From Deltaproteobacteria bacterium (GTDB lineage Bacteria > Myxococcota > Kuafuiibacteriia > Kuafuiibacteriales > Kuafuiibacteriaceae): a stretch of DNA of 40,931 nt. Every line of letters starts with the position of its first letter. Position 1 is the first letter of the stretch. The stretch is from contig WYAZ01000167.1 in assembly GCA_011526105.1 (NCBI GenBank), forward strand, positions 1 to 40,931. Direction: 5' to 3'. The notes under the pieces are model-generated. The model had not been told where the DNA came from. It saw nothing but the letters and a program-made list of their open reading frames with translations, and made no database searches. Made by a program: the position numbers and the translations under genes. Shown here one piece after another: positions 8,440 to 17,272 of this stretch.

Positions 8440-9105
8440 CTAGGGCATCACGAGGCCGCAGCGGATGGCCAACAGTACGGCATCCGCCACGTTCGAGGCG
8501 CCAAGCTTCTTGAACAGTCGGGCTCGGTGAGCTTCGACGGTCTTGACGCTGATCGACAGCTTCTCGCCGATGGCCTGGTTGCTGTAACCATTCGCCATCA
8601 ACTCCAGCACCTGCCGCTCGCGGGCCGTGATCTGGATGTTGCTGCCATCCTGTGAGCTCGCGCGCCCGGAGACGTAGGTGCGGCCCTCGCCCGCGGCTTG
8701 CACCGCCAACGAAATGTCCGCCACGTACGCCCGCTTTACGATGACGCCGGAAGCCCCCGCCTCCGCGACGCTCTCGAGAAAGCGTGGATCCGAAGCCGAA
8801 GTCATGACGACCAGCCGCGTGCCGGGGAGCTCGGTCCGGAGCTTCCGGATCACACCGAGGTCATTCGACTGCGCGTCGAGATCCATCAGGACATACCGCG
8901 AGCCGGACTGCCGCACCTCGGCGACATCCACCGTGGCGGAATCGCTCACAGAGAGGTCGACGTTGCGCTTTCGCAGCCAGTGCTCGAGCTGAACGGGGAC
9001 TTGCCCCTTGGGTGCAAACGCGATCAGGCGTTCGCTGGGTTTCATATCTAGCCCGGCGGTGTCATGGCCATGCGCCGGCGTTGGAAGGCCACTGGAAACG
9101 TTCAT
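8440..9105 (-). CDS. LuxR/NarL-type response regulator with atypical receiver
   Basis: 221 residues. The N-terminal half is a receiver-like domain with the likely phospho-acceptor D75 (YVLMDLD), T102 (MTSASD) and K124 (VIVKRAY). The acidic pair that normally binds Mg2+ near the start of a receiver is not visible (FAPKG at that point), so phosphorylation may be weak or absent. The C-terminal LuxR helix-turn-helix (about 158-220) is textbook: TARERQVLELMANGYSNQAI, then SVKTVEAHRARLFKKLGA. The ATG at 9105 is chosen because GAGGAG lies 4 bases upstream; an internal ATG at 9045 lacks one. No sensor kinase gene is next to it. A perfect palindrome lies 46 bases upstream. Confidence 0.9.
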   Translation of the reverse strand: MNVSSGLPTPAHGHDTAGLDMKPSERLIAFAPKGQVPVQLEHWLRKRNVDLSVSDSATVDVAEVRQSGSRYVLMDLDAQSNDLGVIRKLRTELPGTRLVVMTSASDPRFLESVAEAGASGVIVKRAYVADISLAVQAAGEGRTYVSGRASSQDGSNIQITARERQVLELMANGYSNQAIGEKLSISVKTVEAHRARLFKKLGASNVADAVLLAIRCGLVMP

Positions 9106-9109
9106 GGAA

Positions 9110-9115
9110 CTCCTC
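9110..9115 (-). promoter_or_regulatory. Ribosome-binding site of the LuxR-type gene
   Basis: GAGGAG on the minus strand, 4 bases before the ATG at 9105. Strong Shine-Dalgarno sites are uncommon in this window, and this one decides between two in-frame ATG codons 60 bases apart. Confidence 0.7.
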
Positions 9116-9151
9116 GTGCAATTCCCCCCTCGGTTTACGATAACAGGGACT

Positions 9152-9175
9152 CCGCTGTCGGGATTCCGACAGCGG
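9152..9175. promoter_or_regulatory. Perfect 10-bp inverted repeat upstream of the LuxR-type gene
   Basis: CCGCTGTCGG, a 4-base centre GATT, then CCGACAGCGG: two perfect 10-base arms. It lies 46 bases before the LuxR-type start codon, inside the 221-base gap 9106-9326, which holds no gene. Inference: an operator, perhaps for autoregulation, or a leader hairpin. There is no T-run on either side, so a Rho-independent terminator is unlikely. No convincing -35/-10 pair was found in the rest of the gap. Confidence 0.6.
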
Positions 9176-9326
9176 CGTATCCCGAGGTCGAGTGGACTAT
9201 GATCGAACTAAGGGTGAAACGCACGGAAAATCGACGCGCGCGCACAATAATCTAGGGGATCCGGTCCGAAGAGCAAGGGTTAGTGCGGGCCTGAAGCATA
9301 GGGTCACCTCGGTGCGATAGAACGTA

Positions 9327-10493
9327 TCACCTGTGGAGCTGGGCGCCGAGGGCGATACGGAACGCATGAAGCGGTGCGGATGCCGCTTGGGGATCATCCC
9401 GGCAGAGATCCCATGCACCATGCCCGACGAGACAGAGCTGGGCCTCAGCGCCCCCGAGCCCCATCAACTCCGAGTATCGATGGCGCCGCAACAACCGGAT
9501 CGGAAGCTCGGCGTCCAGAGAAGCCCCGCCCCACCGATCCGTCGAATCTACGCTTTGGTCGATAACTGCCGCGACGCTCTGCAGGGAGGCATACCCGGGA
9601 TGTTCGAGCGCGTCGTCCTCGGTGTGGAAGACGCGGGCAGTAAACACCCCGTTGGGCGCGGCCTCCGTCTCGAAGGTGAGCGACAAGCTCTGGACTCTCC
9701 CCGACGCGAAGCAAACGCGGGAGATCTCGTCGAGCAGCGCGACCGAGCGAGAGGCAACGAGGTGCACTGCGCCGACGCCGCTCAGTGCGCGGAGCGTCGG
9801 ATCCGCGCGGCTGCCTTTGCGGGCCGTGAACCGGCCATGCGTGAGCAGAGGCGTCTCGATGAGGTCGAGCCCCACCGAACGCTCGGCGACCCGGCGCTCC
9901 TCGCGCAGGTCCGAGCGTCGCGAGGTCAAGTGCTCCGCGAGAAGTGCGGCAAACTCCCGGCGCGGCGGACCGCCGAGGACCGCGCTCCAGCCTTCGTGTG
10001 GCCGATGCTCGGGGGACTGGCGAGCGAGCGCATAAAGCGTCGCCCCGAGATCCTGAGGGTACGGCGACAGCAGCGAGAAGGAGATCGGCCGCGCCGCGAG
10101 CGCGATGTGCAGCGGCGACTCGTCCGCGGTGAGCCAAGCTTCCGCGAGCTCCACCCCGCAGGCGCGGAGGGCGCTCGGGCGCAACTCGGGCGCGACTTCG
10201 ACGGGCGCGCGGCAAGAGGGCAGCACCTCGGCGAGGTACTCGAGCCCTTCGATCGCGCGCAGCTCGTGGTCTGCCACGAAGTAGAGCGACCGATCTTCGA
10301 AGTAGATGGGCTGCACCGACGCGAGGGCGGTCGCGTTCTCGGGCTCGCGGCGGACGAGGTGGATCCGATCGACCGACTCCGCCGTCATCGGAAACGGCGC
10401 GCTCAGATCGAACTCGGCGTGTCGGCGAACGAGGAACTGCGAGATCCAGTCGAGGGCGAGGTCGAAGCGATCGAGCAGCTCTGGGCTCAGCAA
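9327..10493 (-). CDS. Uncharacterised protein, 388 residues
   Basis: No family is recognised. The protein is rich in Leu, Arg and Glu, with alternating helical and strand-like segments and no signal peptide or membrane helix. The start is a TTG at 10493 that overlaps the TGA of the TlpA-like gene by 7 bases; the next ATG would be 35 codons in. The close coupling suggests co-expression with the thioredoxin-like and Yip1-like genes, but that does not give a function. The gene runs out into the gap upstream of the LuxR-type gene. Confidence 0.7.
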   Translation of the reverse strand: MLSPELLDRFDLALDWISQFLVRRHAEFDLSAPFPMTAESVDRIHLVRREPENATALASVQPIYFEDRSLYFVADHELRAIEGLEYLAEVLPSCRAPVEVAPELRPSALRACGVELAEAWLTADESPLHIALAARPISFSLLSPYPQDLGATLYALARQSPEHRPHEGWSAVLGGPPRREFAALLAEHLTSRRSDLREERRVAERSVGLDLIETPLLTHGRFTARKGSRADPTLRALSGVGAVHLVASRSVALLDEISRVCFASGRVQSLSLTFETEAAPNGVFTARVFHTEDDALEHPGYASLQSVAAVIDQSVDSTDRWGGASLDAELPIRLLRRHRYSELMGLGGAEAQLCLVGHGAWDLCRDDPQAASAPLHAFRIALGAQLHR

Positions 10494-11083
10494 GCGGGCC
10501 GACCTGCAGGCTGACTGAGCAGCGTCTCCACCGCCTTCGTGAGGCGCTCACCGCTCACCGGTCCGCGGAAGACCTCGCAGATGGTCCCCTCCCGATCGAC
10601 GAGGAACGAGGTGGGAAAGCTGTGCACGCCGAAGTCTCGGCGGATGGCGCCGGGGTCGAAGAGCACCGGGAAGGAGAGCCCGCGTGACTTCACGAAGCCA
10701 CGGACCCGGTCGGGACTCTCGGGCTCCTGATTGACGCCGAGGACGACGAAGCCGCGCTCGCCCAAGGCCTGATAGGTCCGCTCGAGTTCGGGCATCGACG
10801 CCACACACGGCGGACACCAGGTCGCCCAGAAGTCGACCAAAACGACCTGCCCCCGGAACTCGGCCAGCGACTTCTCGGCCCCGACGAGATCGGGCGCAGA
10901 GAACGCGGGTGCTGCCGCGCCGCGCCGAGGCGGCGTCGGTCCGGTCGCGACATCCACGATGCGTCCCACCACGAGAAGAAAGGCGAGCCCGAGCGCAAAC
11001 ACGAGCCCGAGACCCGAGCGACGGTCTCGCTTTTGCGCACGCGCTCGGGGGTCGAGATCGTTCATGGGTCCAGCTTCAGTCAT
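10487..11083 (-). CDS. TlpA-like membrane-anchored thiol-disulfide oxidoreductase
   Basis: 198 residues. A basic N-terminus is followed by one membrane helix at about 25-45 (LGLVFALGLAFLLVVG), which should anchor the thioredoxin domain in the periplasm. The domain carries the redox motif WCPPC within FWATWCPPC and the cis-Pro loop FPTSFLVD. The TlpA/ResA family reduces disulfides, often for cytochrome c maturation, but no cytochrome gene is nearby. The ATG at 11083 overlaps the upstream stop by 8 bases; an in-frame ATG at 11065 is also possible. Confidence 0.9.
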   Translation of the reverse strand: MTEAGPMNDLDPRARAQKRDRRSGLGLVFALGLAFLLVVGRIVDVATGPTPPRRGAAAPAFSAPDLVGAEKSLAEFRGQVVLVDFWATWCPPCVASMPELERTYQALGERGFVVLGVNQEPESPDRVRGFVKSRGLSFPVLFDPGAIRRDFGVHSFPTSFLVDREGTICEVFRGPVSGERLTKAVETLLSQPAGRPAC

Positions 11084-11639
11084 CGGCTAATTCTCTCGTT
11101 TCACTTCGGGATCGGCCGATGGTCAGCGCCCACCAAGAGAGTAACCCGAGCGAGGGCAGGTACGCGACCAGGAGCCTGGTCCCCATCGTGATCGGACCGC
11201 CCTTGGGGAGTCGATGCGGCATGAACCAAAGCTCGAGTCCCAAGTGCGCAAAGACCGCCCCGACGACCACGAGCACCGCGTGAGGGAGCATGAGATAGAA
11301 GCCGAGATCGATCAGCCTCGACAACGACGGTCGGGATGGATGGCTCTGGATCATGAGCACCAGCCGCAGCAGCAACGCCGCGCAGAGCGCACCCGCGAAG
11401 ACCGGCCAGAGCCGCTCGGAGAGGAGTTGAAGGAGCACGGTGAGCCCTTCGATGGGGCTCACCCGCAGAAACAGGAGCGCCCGACCGGTCTGACTCGGCG
11501 CGGCAATCACCGCCGCCGTCGCGAACACCACGAGCGGCTCGTAGAGCGAGCCCTCGCCGTCCTCGAGCAACCGCGTGAGGGTCGCGCGGGGACGGGAGAA
11601 GACACCGCCCAAGCGCTCGAGGACACCGGACCAACTCAC
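11076..11639 (-). CDS. Yip1-like integral membrane protein
   Basis: About 187 residues with a short N-terminal segment (SGVLERLGGVFSRPRATL) that resembles the start of bacterial Yip1-domain proteins. Four or five hydrophobic helices follow (LYEPLVVFATAAVIAAP; PVFAGALCAALLLRLVLMI; MLPHAVLVVVGAVFAHLGL; LLVAYLPSLGLLSWWALTI). The GTG at 11639 is preferred because upstream codons overlap the divergent signal-peptide gene and look non-coding. It heads the minus-strand operon with the TlpA-like gene. The role is unknown; assignment to Yip1 rests on the helix pattern only. Confidence 0.65.
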   Translation of the reverse strand: MSWSGVLERLGGVFSRPRATLTRLLEDGEGSLYEPLVVFATAAVIAAPSQTGRALLFLRVSPIEGLTVLLQLLSERLWPVFAGALCAALLLRLVLMIQSHPSRPSLSRLIDLGFYLMLPHAVLVVVGAVFAHLGLELWFMPHRLPKGGPITMGTRLLVAYLPSLGLLSWWALTIGRSRSETRELADD

Positions 11640-11741
11640 GCCGCGGGGAGAATAACCCGCCCAGCGACGTACATGTGGGGTGAACGGCTCCGAACGATGG
11701 CGGATAGGAGGATCGACCTCTGGCCCTCTAGGGTTCAGCCC

Positions 11742-12413
11742 ATGCTGCACACGCGCACCGGCTCTCCGCGGCTTGCCGGAACCTCCCTCGGACTCGCCTT
11801 CGTCGCGAGCCTCATCCTCTTTTCGTCGCAGGCCCACGCCACCACGGTCAGGGGGCTGAGCTTGTACGAGAAGACCCAGATCGCCGAGGTCATCGTCCGG
11901 GCGGAGGTCATCTCGGTCTCGGTGGGCTGGGCGCAAGAAGGCCAGAGCGCACGCACCTTGGTCTCATTTCGGGTGCGAGAGCCGCTGAAGGGAAAGCTCA
12001 AAACCGGCGAGACCTTCGTCCTCCTTCAGGCGGGCGGCAAGATCGGCGACTTCGAACATCACATCCCCGGCATGAGCGAGTTCAGAGCGGGAGAGGAGGC
12101 CATCCTGTTTCTCGAGGGCTACCAGAACTACCTGGTCGAGATCGGCGTCGGCATCGGCAAGTACGGCATCGAGGCCGACGCTTCCGGCGAGAAGGTGGTC
12201 ACCCACGATCCCAAGGTCGCGCTCGTCACCTCCGGCAAGGACGGCGCCACTCAGATCGAGGACGCGCGGCCGATGACCCCCGAGTTGATCGGGAAGTTCA
12301 TCCTGCGGGTCCGAGACTATGTGACCGGCACCCAAAAGCCCGCTGCGCCCCATGATGATCCGCCCGGCTCCAGGCCCACGCGCGCCGCGGATCCCATCCC
12401 AGGAAAGAAGTGA
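11742..12413 (+). CDS. Secreted protein of unknown function
   Basis: 223 residues with a type I signal peptide: basic start, hydrophobic core LAGTSLGLAFVASLILF, and probable cleavage after SQAHA at about residue 33. The mature part is beta-rich (SVGWAQEGQSARTLVSFRVR, GEEAILFLEGY). It resembles short secreted proteins often found in myxobacteria next to matrixin-type proteases, but I cannot name a family. The C-terminus is Pro-rich and probably disordered. The next gene, the secreted metalloprotease, starts 9 bases downstream, so the two are probably co-transcribed and may act together outside the cell. Confidence 0.75.
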   Translation: MLHTRTGSPRLAGTSLGLAFVASLILFSSQAHATTVRGLSLYEKTQIAEVIVRAEVISVSVGWAQEGQSARTLVSFRVREPLKGKLKTGETFVLLQAGGKIGDFEHHIPGMSEFRAGEEAILFLEGYQNYLVEIGVGIGKYGIEADASGEKVVTHDPKVALVTSGKDGATQIEDARPMTPELIGKFILRVRDYVTGTQKPAAPHDDPPGSRPTRAADPIPGKK

Positions 12414-12422
12414 GGTGAGCTG

Positions 12423-14372
12423 ATGTTCTCCGCCGCACCCAGCGCCCTCATTCTCTCCGGCCTCCTCACGAGCTGGTTCCCCACCGACTTCCGCTGGAGC
12501 ACCGGCGACCTCCCCGTCCCCTACTGCATCTCTGCCAACTCCACACGCACGAGCTTGAGCCAAACCCAGCAGCGCCAAGAGATCGAACTGGCGATTCGCC
12601 AGTGGGTCACGACCGCGGCCGGCGGCGCGTCCCCTTGCGGCTACAACGCGCGCGCCGCGACATACTCCTGCAACACGAGCATCTCGCTCAACGACAACAA
12701 GAACAACATCTTCTTCAACTCGACCACCTGGCAGCACGGGAGCCAGACGCTCGGCGTGACGCACCTCGGCGGCTCCGGCAACTGCGGCTCCGCCTCCGGC
12801 TACCAGTTCTACTGCTTCTCGGCGCCGGACATCGAACTCAACGACGTGCACGTGACGTGGAGAAACAACGGAAGCAGCACCGACATCGCGTCCATCGCGT
12901 CCCACGAGTACGGGCACTTCATCGGCCTCGGCCACTGCAACGAAGGCGGCTCACCCCGGTGCAACATCGGTCAGGCCATCATGTACGCGGCGTACTCGGG
13001 CGGGCGCTGGTACCAACCGGCCTCGGACGACGTCGCGGGCGCGTGCGCCCTCTATCCCCCGATCAACCCGGGCGCGGTCGGTTATCCGTGCACCGGCAGC
13101 GGCGTCTGCACGAGCGGCGTGTGCGTGAACCCGGGCGCCACCGGCTACTGCAGTCAGACGTGCGGAAGCTGTCCGGCCGGCTTCGCCTGCGGGCCCAATC
13201 CTCAGAACGCCGGCCAGCAAGTCTGCTTGCGCGACGACGGCACCAACAAGGGGCTCTGCGAAGTCTGCCGGCAGGGCGCGGCCAACGCATGTCGCGACAA
13301 CGGCTTCTGCGGATTTGCCGGTCTGCCCGAAAACGACGTGACTCGCTGCGTGACGCCCTGCCCCAACCCGAACGGACCCGACGGCGGCTGCCCGACCAAC
13401 TACGGCTGCTACCAGACTCAGCAAGGCAACTACTGCTTCCCCAAGTCCAGCGACTGCACGAACCTCACGAACTTCAGCGAGCTTCCGTTTGGTGCGACCT
13501 GCGACGGATCGATCGCTTGCGTCAACGGCGGCACCTGCATCGGCATCTGCTCCACCGAGTGCACCGGCGCGCCGGGTCAGGGCTCGTGCCCCACCGGCTA
13601 TGCGTGCGAGGTCTTCTCGTTTCAGCAGGGCGACTTCCCGTTCTGTGCTCCGGTCGCCAACGAGGGCGAGAGCTGCGCGGGCGTTCGCGCCTGCCCCACC
13701 GGCCCGTGTCTTTCGACCGGGATCATCGGGCCCACCTGCTACCGAGACTGCGCCGGCAATCCCGGGGCATGCAACAATGCCCAGACCTGCACGACCTACA
13801 ACCTCCAAGGCGGAGGCTCGGTCGCGATCTGCGAACCCCCGGGCGTGCCGCCGAGGCCTGATTTGCCGGACGCCGGCACCCAGCCGCGCCCCGACGCGGG
13901 AGGCCCCGGGGCCGACGGCGGGAGCCCGGAAGATGGCGCGGTACCGGTTTGCAGCTGCGACGTGAGCACCAACTGCGACCCCAACTGCAGCTGCGACCCC
14001 GCCTGCCTCAACGCCTGCACCTGCGACGTCTCGAGCGGCTGTGACCAGGGTTGTGCCTGCGACCAGGCGTGTGGCCCCACCGGGACCTGCGCCTGCGATA
14101 CGGACTTCTGCTGCACTGCCGGCTGCGCGTGTGACGCCGAGTGCGGCGCAAACTGCGCCTGCGACCTCACGACCACCTGCGACCCGGACTGCACGTGCGA
14201 CCCCGAGTGCCAACCTGGGTGCCCAGGCTTTAGGGACCCCAATGCCCAGGTCCAGACCAAAGGCGGGGACTGCCGCTGCGTGAGCACCGGCGGCCCAGAT
14301 GCGCCCTCCTTGTTGGGCCTCTCCCTTTTGGGGCTCCTGGCCCTGGTTTCGAGACGGCGGCGCCTTTGGTAA
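12423..14372 (+). CDS. Secreted matrixin-like zinc metalloprotease with MYXO-CTERM end
   Basis: 649 residues. A short hydrophobic N-terminus probably acts as export signal. The catalytic domain (about 20-215) has the metzincin zinc motif HEYGHFIGLGH (H161, E162, H165, H171) and a Met-turn-like IMYAAY about 20 residues on. A long Cys-rich region follows (about 220-485), then a Pro/Asp/Gly linker, then a run of short CxCD repeats (about 500-605). The end fits a MYXO-CTERM signal: GDCRC, a Gly/Pro segment, hydrophobic LLGLSLLGLLALV, and SRRRR. Known for that signal: proteins are sorted to the cell surface with processing at the Cys. It is preceded by another secreted-protein gene. Substrate unknown. 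Confidence 0.88.
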   Translation: MFSAAPSALILSGLLTSWFPTDFRWSTGDLPVPYCISANSTRTSLSQTQQRQEIELAIRQWVTTAAGGASPCGYNARAATYSCNTSISLNDNKNNIFFNSTTWQHGSQTLGVTHLGGSGNCGSASGYQFYCFSAPDIELNDVHVTWRNNGSSTDIASIASHEYGHFIGLGHCNEGGSPRCNIGQAIMYAAYSGGRWYQPASDDVAGACALYPPINPGAVGYPCTGSGVCTSGVCVNPGATGYCSQTCGSCPAGFACGPNPQNAGQQVCLRDDGTNKGLCEVCRQGAANACRDNGFCGFAGLPENDVTRCVTPCPNPNGPDGGCPTNYGCYQTQQGNYCFPKSSDCTNLTNFSELPFGATCDGSIACVNGGTCIGICSTECTGAPGQGSCPTGYACEVFSFQQGDFPFCAPVANEGESCAGVRACPTGPCLSTGIIGPTCYRDCAGNPGACNNAQTCTTYNLQGGGSVAICEPPGVPPRPDLPDAGTQPRPDAGGPGADGGSPEDGAVPVCSCDVSTNCDPNCSCDPACLNACTCDVSSGCDQGCACDQACGPTGTCACDTDFCCTAGCACDAECGANCACDLTTTCDPDCTCDPECQPGCPGFRDPNAQVQTKGGDCRCVSTGGPDAPSLLGLSLLGLLALVSRRRRLW

Positions 14373-14373
14373 C

Positions 14374-15735
14374 GTGCGCCCGGTGACCGCTCCTGCGGAT
14401 ATTCCGGGCGCTGACGAGACCCTGAAGGCGGTCTTCGCTCGCTTTAGAGCCGCGCCCGAGTCCCCCGTCTTCGAGGAGCTCGCCGAAGCCTTGCTGGCCC
14501 GGGGACACGCGAACGAAGCGCTGCAGATCACCGAGCACGGCCTTCAGAAAATACCCACGCACGTGGGGGGAAGAATCCAGCGCGCCGCCGCGCTCATCGC
14601 CCTCGGCCGAACACGTGTCGCCTACGTGGAGCTCTTGCGAGCCCTCGCGCTCGAGAACGACAACGCCCGCGCCCAGCGGCTGCTCGGTCGCGTGTTCGTC
14701 GAAGCCGGCGCTCCGGACCGCGCCGCGAAGCTGCTCGCCGAGCGCCACAAGAACCGCAAGCGCACCGAGGATACACGGCCCTCGGACGGTGCGGTCGCAG
14801 CCCCGCCGATCCCGGACGTAGACCAAGAGGAGACACGCCGCATCGAAGTCCCCTTCGAACCGACGGCGACCGCCCCCGCGCAGGTGATCACAGAGATGCC
14901 CGAAGGCGAGATCACCGACGCGGCGCCCATACCCAAACCCGCCGCCGCCCCCGCAACTCCGAGCCGGCTCGTCGCCCCCGAAGTCCCCGCCGACCTCGCC
15001 AACCTCTTCGCGGAGCTCACCAAAGATCTCGGACTCAATCCCGAACGCCCGATCAGCAGCCGGGTCGAGGTCACCCAGGTCATCCGCCTCCGGCAGCAGC
15101 CCAAGCCTCGAGCCCACCTGTCGTCGATCGACGGGCCGATCGTGGACATGACGCAGCCGGGTGATCTGGAGGTGCTCTCGAGCGATGATCTCGAGCCCAT
15201 CGAGACCACGAAGACTCCGGCCTCCCTCTTTGATGTCGTCACCTCGCCGCACGGTCTCGGGGGTATGAGCCTGAGTGACGAGCCGCTCTTTCACGAAGAC
15301 CTTCCGTTCCGCGTCGATGCGGTGCCCGAGGGGGCCGAGACCGCAGGAGCGAACGCACCGCGCGAGGTCGACTTCGATCGTCTGCGCCGCTCGATGACGA
15401 GGGAGGTGCCTCAGCTCGCCGAGGTCGACGACGATGAACGGGGCGTCTTCGGGCGTGAGCACGAGTTCCCGTCTCCCGCTCAGACACGAAGCCCGGACCC
15501 CTCCACGCCGGGCGCGGCCAGCCCGGACGCCGCCGCGTTTGCCCCATCCGCCCAGGCGCCGGTCGCGCCGCGCCCTCGACCGGCCGAGTACCCGCGACCG
15601 TCGCTGAGCGTGCCGCCGGAGGCCTACGAGAGCGAAGACACCCTGTCTCGTGACCGGGGTCCGCGCATGGCCCTCATCGGTCTGCTCGTGTTCACAGTGG
15701 CATGTATCATCGGGATCGTGCTGTTTTTGCGATGA
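14374..15735 (+). CDS. TPR protein with C-terminal membrane anchor
   Basis: About 453 residues. The first ~130 form TPR-like helical repeats ([60 protein letters not shown]). The middle is long, Pro/Ala/Glu-rich and probably disordered. The last 25 residues make one membrane helix ([20 protein letters not shown]) with a very short end, so it is probably tail-anchored with the TPR part in the cytoplasm. The start is a GTG at 14374, two bases after the protease stop; a GTG at 14383 is equally possible. The stop overlaps the aspartokinase start (ATGA). No specific function can be given. Confidence 0.8.
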   Translation: MRPVTAPADIPGADETLKAVFARFRAAPESPVFEELAEALLARGHANEALQITEHGLQKIPTHVGGRIQRAAALIALGRTRVAYVELLRALALENDNARAQRLLGRVFVEAGAPDRAAKLLAERHKNRKRTEDTRPSDGAVAAPPIPDVDQEETRRIEVPFEPTATAPAQVITEMPEGEITDAAPIPKPAAAPATPSRLVAPEVPADLANLFAELTKDLGLNPERPISSRVEVTQVIRLRQQPKPRAHLSSIDGPIVDMTQPGDLEVLSSDDLEPIETTKTPASLFDVVTSPHGLGGMSLSDEPLFHEDLPFRVDAVPEGAETAGANAPREVDFDRLRRSMTREVPQLAEVDDDERGVFGREHEFPSPAQTRSPDPSTPGAASPDAAAFAPSAQAPVAPRPRPAEYPRPSLSVPPEAYESEDTLSRDRGPRMALIGLLVFTVACIIGIVLFLR

Positions 15736-16964
15736 ACATGAAACGGCCACCCCCACCGATCCTCGTCCAGAAGTTCGGAGGCAGCTCGGTCTCCACCGTC
15801 GAACGCCTGACCCGCGTGGCGGAGCTCGTCGTCGCAAAGAAGCGCGAGGGATTTGCGATGGTGGTCGTGGTGTCCGCGATGGGAGACACCACGGACGAGC
15901 TCCTCGCCACCGCCAAGAAGCTGGCCGCGGAGCCAGACCGGCGCGAGCTCGACATGCTGCTTTCGGCCGGCGAGCGGATCTCGATGGCCTTGCTCGCGAT
16001 CGCGATCCGAAACCTCGGGGAACGTGCGGTCTCTCTCACCGGCAGCCAGTCCGGCATCATCACCAACGCCAGCCACAGCCAGGCCCGCATCGTAGAGGTG
16101 CGCCCCTTTCGAGTCGAAGACGAGCTCGAGGCAGACAACGTGGTCATCGTGGCCGGCTTTCAGGGCGTCAGCTACCGGCGCGACATCACGACTCTGGGTC
16201 GGGGTGGCTCGGACACGACCGCGGTCGCGCTGGCGGCCGCGCTCGGGGCGGAGGCCTGCGAGATCTACTCGGACGTAGACGGGATCTATTCGGCCGATCC
16301 ACGCGTGGCGCCGGATGCGGCATCCATCGCGGAGATCGGCTACGCAGAGATGCAGGAGCTCGCCGAGCACGGAGCGAAGGTCCTCAACTCCGCCGCCGTC
16401 GAGTTCGCAAAGAACGCAGGCATCGCGCTCTACGCGAGGAAGACCGGGTCCGAGAGCCCAGGCACGGTGATTCGGCGCGACGTGCCGACCCCCAGCTCCG
16501 GGGTCCGCGGAATCGCTCACGAGGAGCGTGTGGTCAGCGCGGCGATCCCGACCCTGGAACGAGGCGGAAGTTATGCCGTGCTCGAAGCGCTCTCGGAGCT
16601 GGGCGCTCATCCCAAGCAGGTGCACATCGAGCCGCGCGCCGAATCCGAGGCGCTCTCCTTCGTGCTCTCGCTCGACGACGTGCACACGGAAGGCTCGGTG
16701 GAGAAGCTCGTCCGCGAGTCCGGAGGAGTGCTGGATCGCACGCTCGGCGCGGTCTCTCTCGTGGGTCAAGGCATCACACGTGACCTGCAAGTGGTCTTGC
16801 AGGCCCGCGCCGACCTCATGGCCGCCGGGCTCACCCCGCTCGGCCTCTCCACCTCTTCGTTTCGCATCTCGTTTCTTCTGCGGTCCGAAGAGGTGGGCCA
16901 CGCGGTGCGCACCCTGCATCGCCGTCTCTCTTCGGAGCGCGGAGAGATCCTCGCGGAAGTCTGA
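15732..16964 (+). CDS. lysC: Aspartate kinase
   Basis: 410 residues; phosphorylates L-aspartate with ATP, the first step to lysine, threonine, methionine and diaminopimelate. The amino-acid kinase domain (about 1-260) starts with the signature [11 protein letters not shown] and includes [16 protein letters not shown] and [15 protein letters not shown]. Two ACT-type regulatory domains follow at about 265-400 and are expected to give feedback control by end-product amino acids. The ATG at 15732 overlaps the TPR gene stop (ATGA). It is not next to other lysine genes; its position before csrA-fliW is unusual but may be chance. Confidence 0.93.
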   Translation: MNMKRPPPPILVQKFGGSSVSTVERLTRVAELVVAKKREGFAMVVVVSAMGDTTDELLATAKKLAAEPDRRELDMLLSAGERISMALLAIAIRNLGERAVSLTGSQSGIITNASHSQARIVEVRPFRVEDELEADNVVIVAGFQGVSYRRDITTLGRGGSDTTAVALAAALGAEACEIYSDVDGIYSADPRVAPDAASIAEIGYAEMQELAEHGAKVLNSAAVEFAKNAGIALYARKTGSESPGTVIRRDVPTPSSGVRGIAHEERVVSAAIPTLERGGSYAVLEALSELGAHPKQVHIEPRAESEALSFVLSLDDVHTEGSVEKLVRESGGVLDRTLGAVSLVGQGITRDLQVVLQARADLMAAGLTPLGLSTSSFRISFLLRSEEVGHAVRTLHRRLSSERGEILAEV

Positions 16965-17032
16965 GGCGACGAGGCTTGCCCCAGGCGCCCTTCTCTGGGA
17001 AGGAGAGCGGGAGCGGTTCGGTTACGCTTGCC

Positions 17033-17038
17033 AGGAGG
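17033..17038 (+). promoter_or_regulatory. Consensus Shine-Dalgarno of csrA
   Basis: AGGAGG, six bases before a TTG codon at 17045. The full-consensus site decides the csrA start, because no ATG or GTG lies near the conserved N-terminus. The core CAGGAGG contains the AGGA element that CsrA-family proteins recognise, so autorepression is possible (inference). Confidence 0.8.
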
Positions 17039-17044
17039 CCCCCA

Positions 17045-17272
17045 TTGCTCTCGCTCGCTCGTCGCGTTGGTCAGAAGATCCGGATCGGTGAAGACATCGT
17101 CGTCGTCGTGCGCGAGATCCGCGGTCGACAGGTCAAGCTGGGGATCGAAGCCCCCGAACACGTGCGGGTGCTGCGCGAGGAGATCTACGAGGAGACCGCC
17201 GAGGCCAACCTCGAGGCTGCGGAGCGCACTGATCTCGCGTTCTTCGAGCGTTTGAGGGGCCTGCACCCGTGA
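17045..17272 (+). CDS. csrA: Carbon storage regulator CsrA
   Basis: 75 residues from a TTG start that gives the conserved beginning M-L-S-L-A-R-R-V-G-Q-K-I. CsrA dimers bind GGA motifs in mRNA leaders and change translation and stability. The RNA-contact residues L4 and R44 (LREEIY) are both present, as are IGEDI and RGRQVKLGI. The C-terminal tail is longer than the usual ~61 residues (ends FFERLRGLHP); in CsrA proteins controlled by FliW an extended tail helps the antagonist bind (family knowledge). It is followed by fliW with a GTGA overlap. The strong Shine-Dalgarno and weak start codon suggest tight tuning. Confidence 0.92.
   Translation: MLSLARRVGQKIRIGEDIVVVVREIRGRQVKLGIEAPEHVRVLREEIYEETAEANLEAAERTDLAFFERLRGLHP

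Noticed and set aside
16991-17015. Small hairpin (CCTTC/GAAGG) in the csrA leader as a CsrA site
   Set aside because: The loop does not contain GGA and the stem is short; chance is likely in purine-rich DNA.
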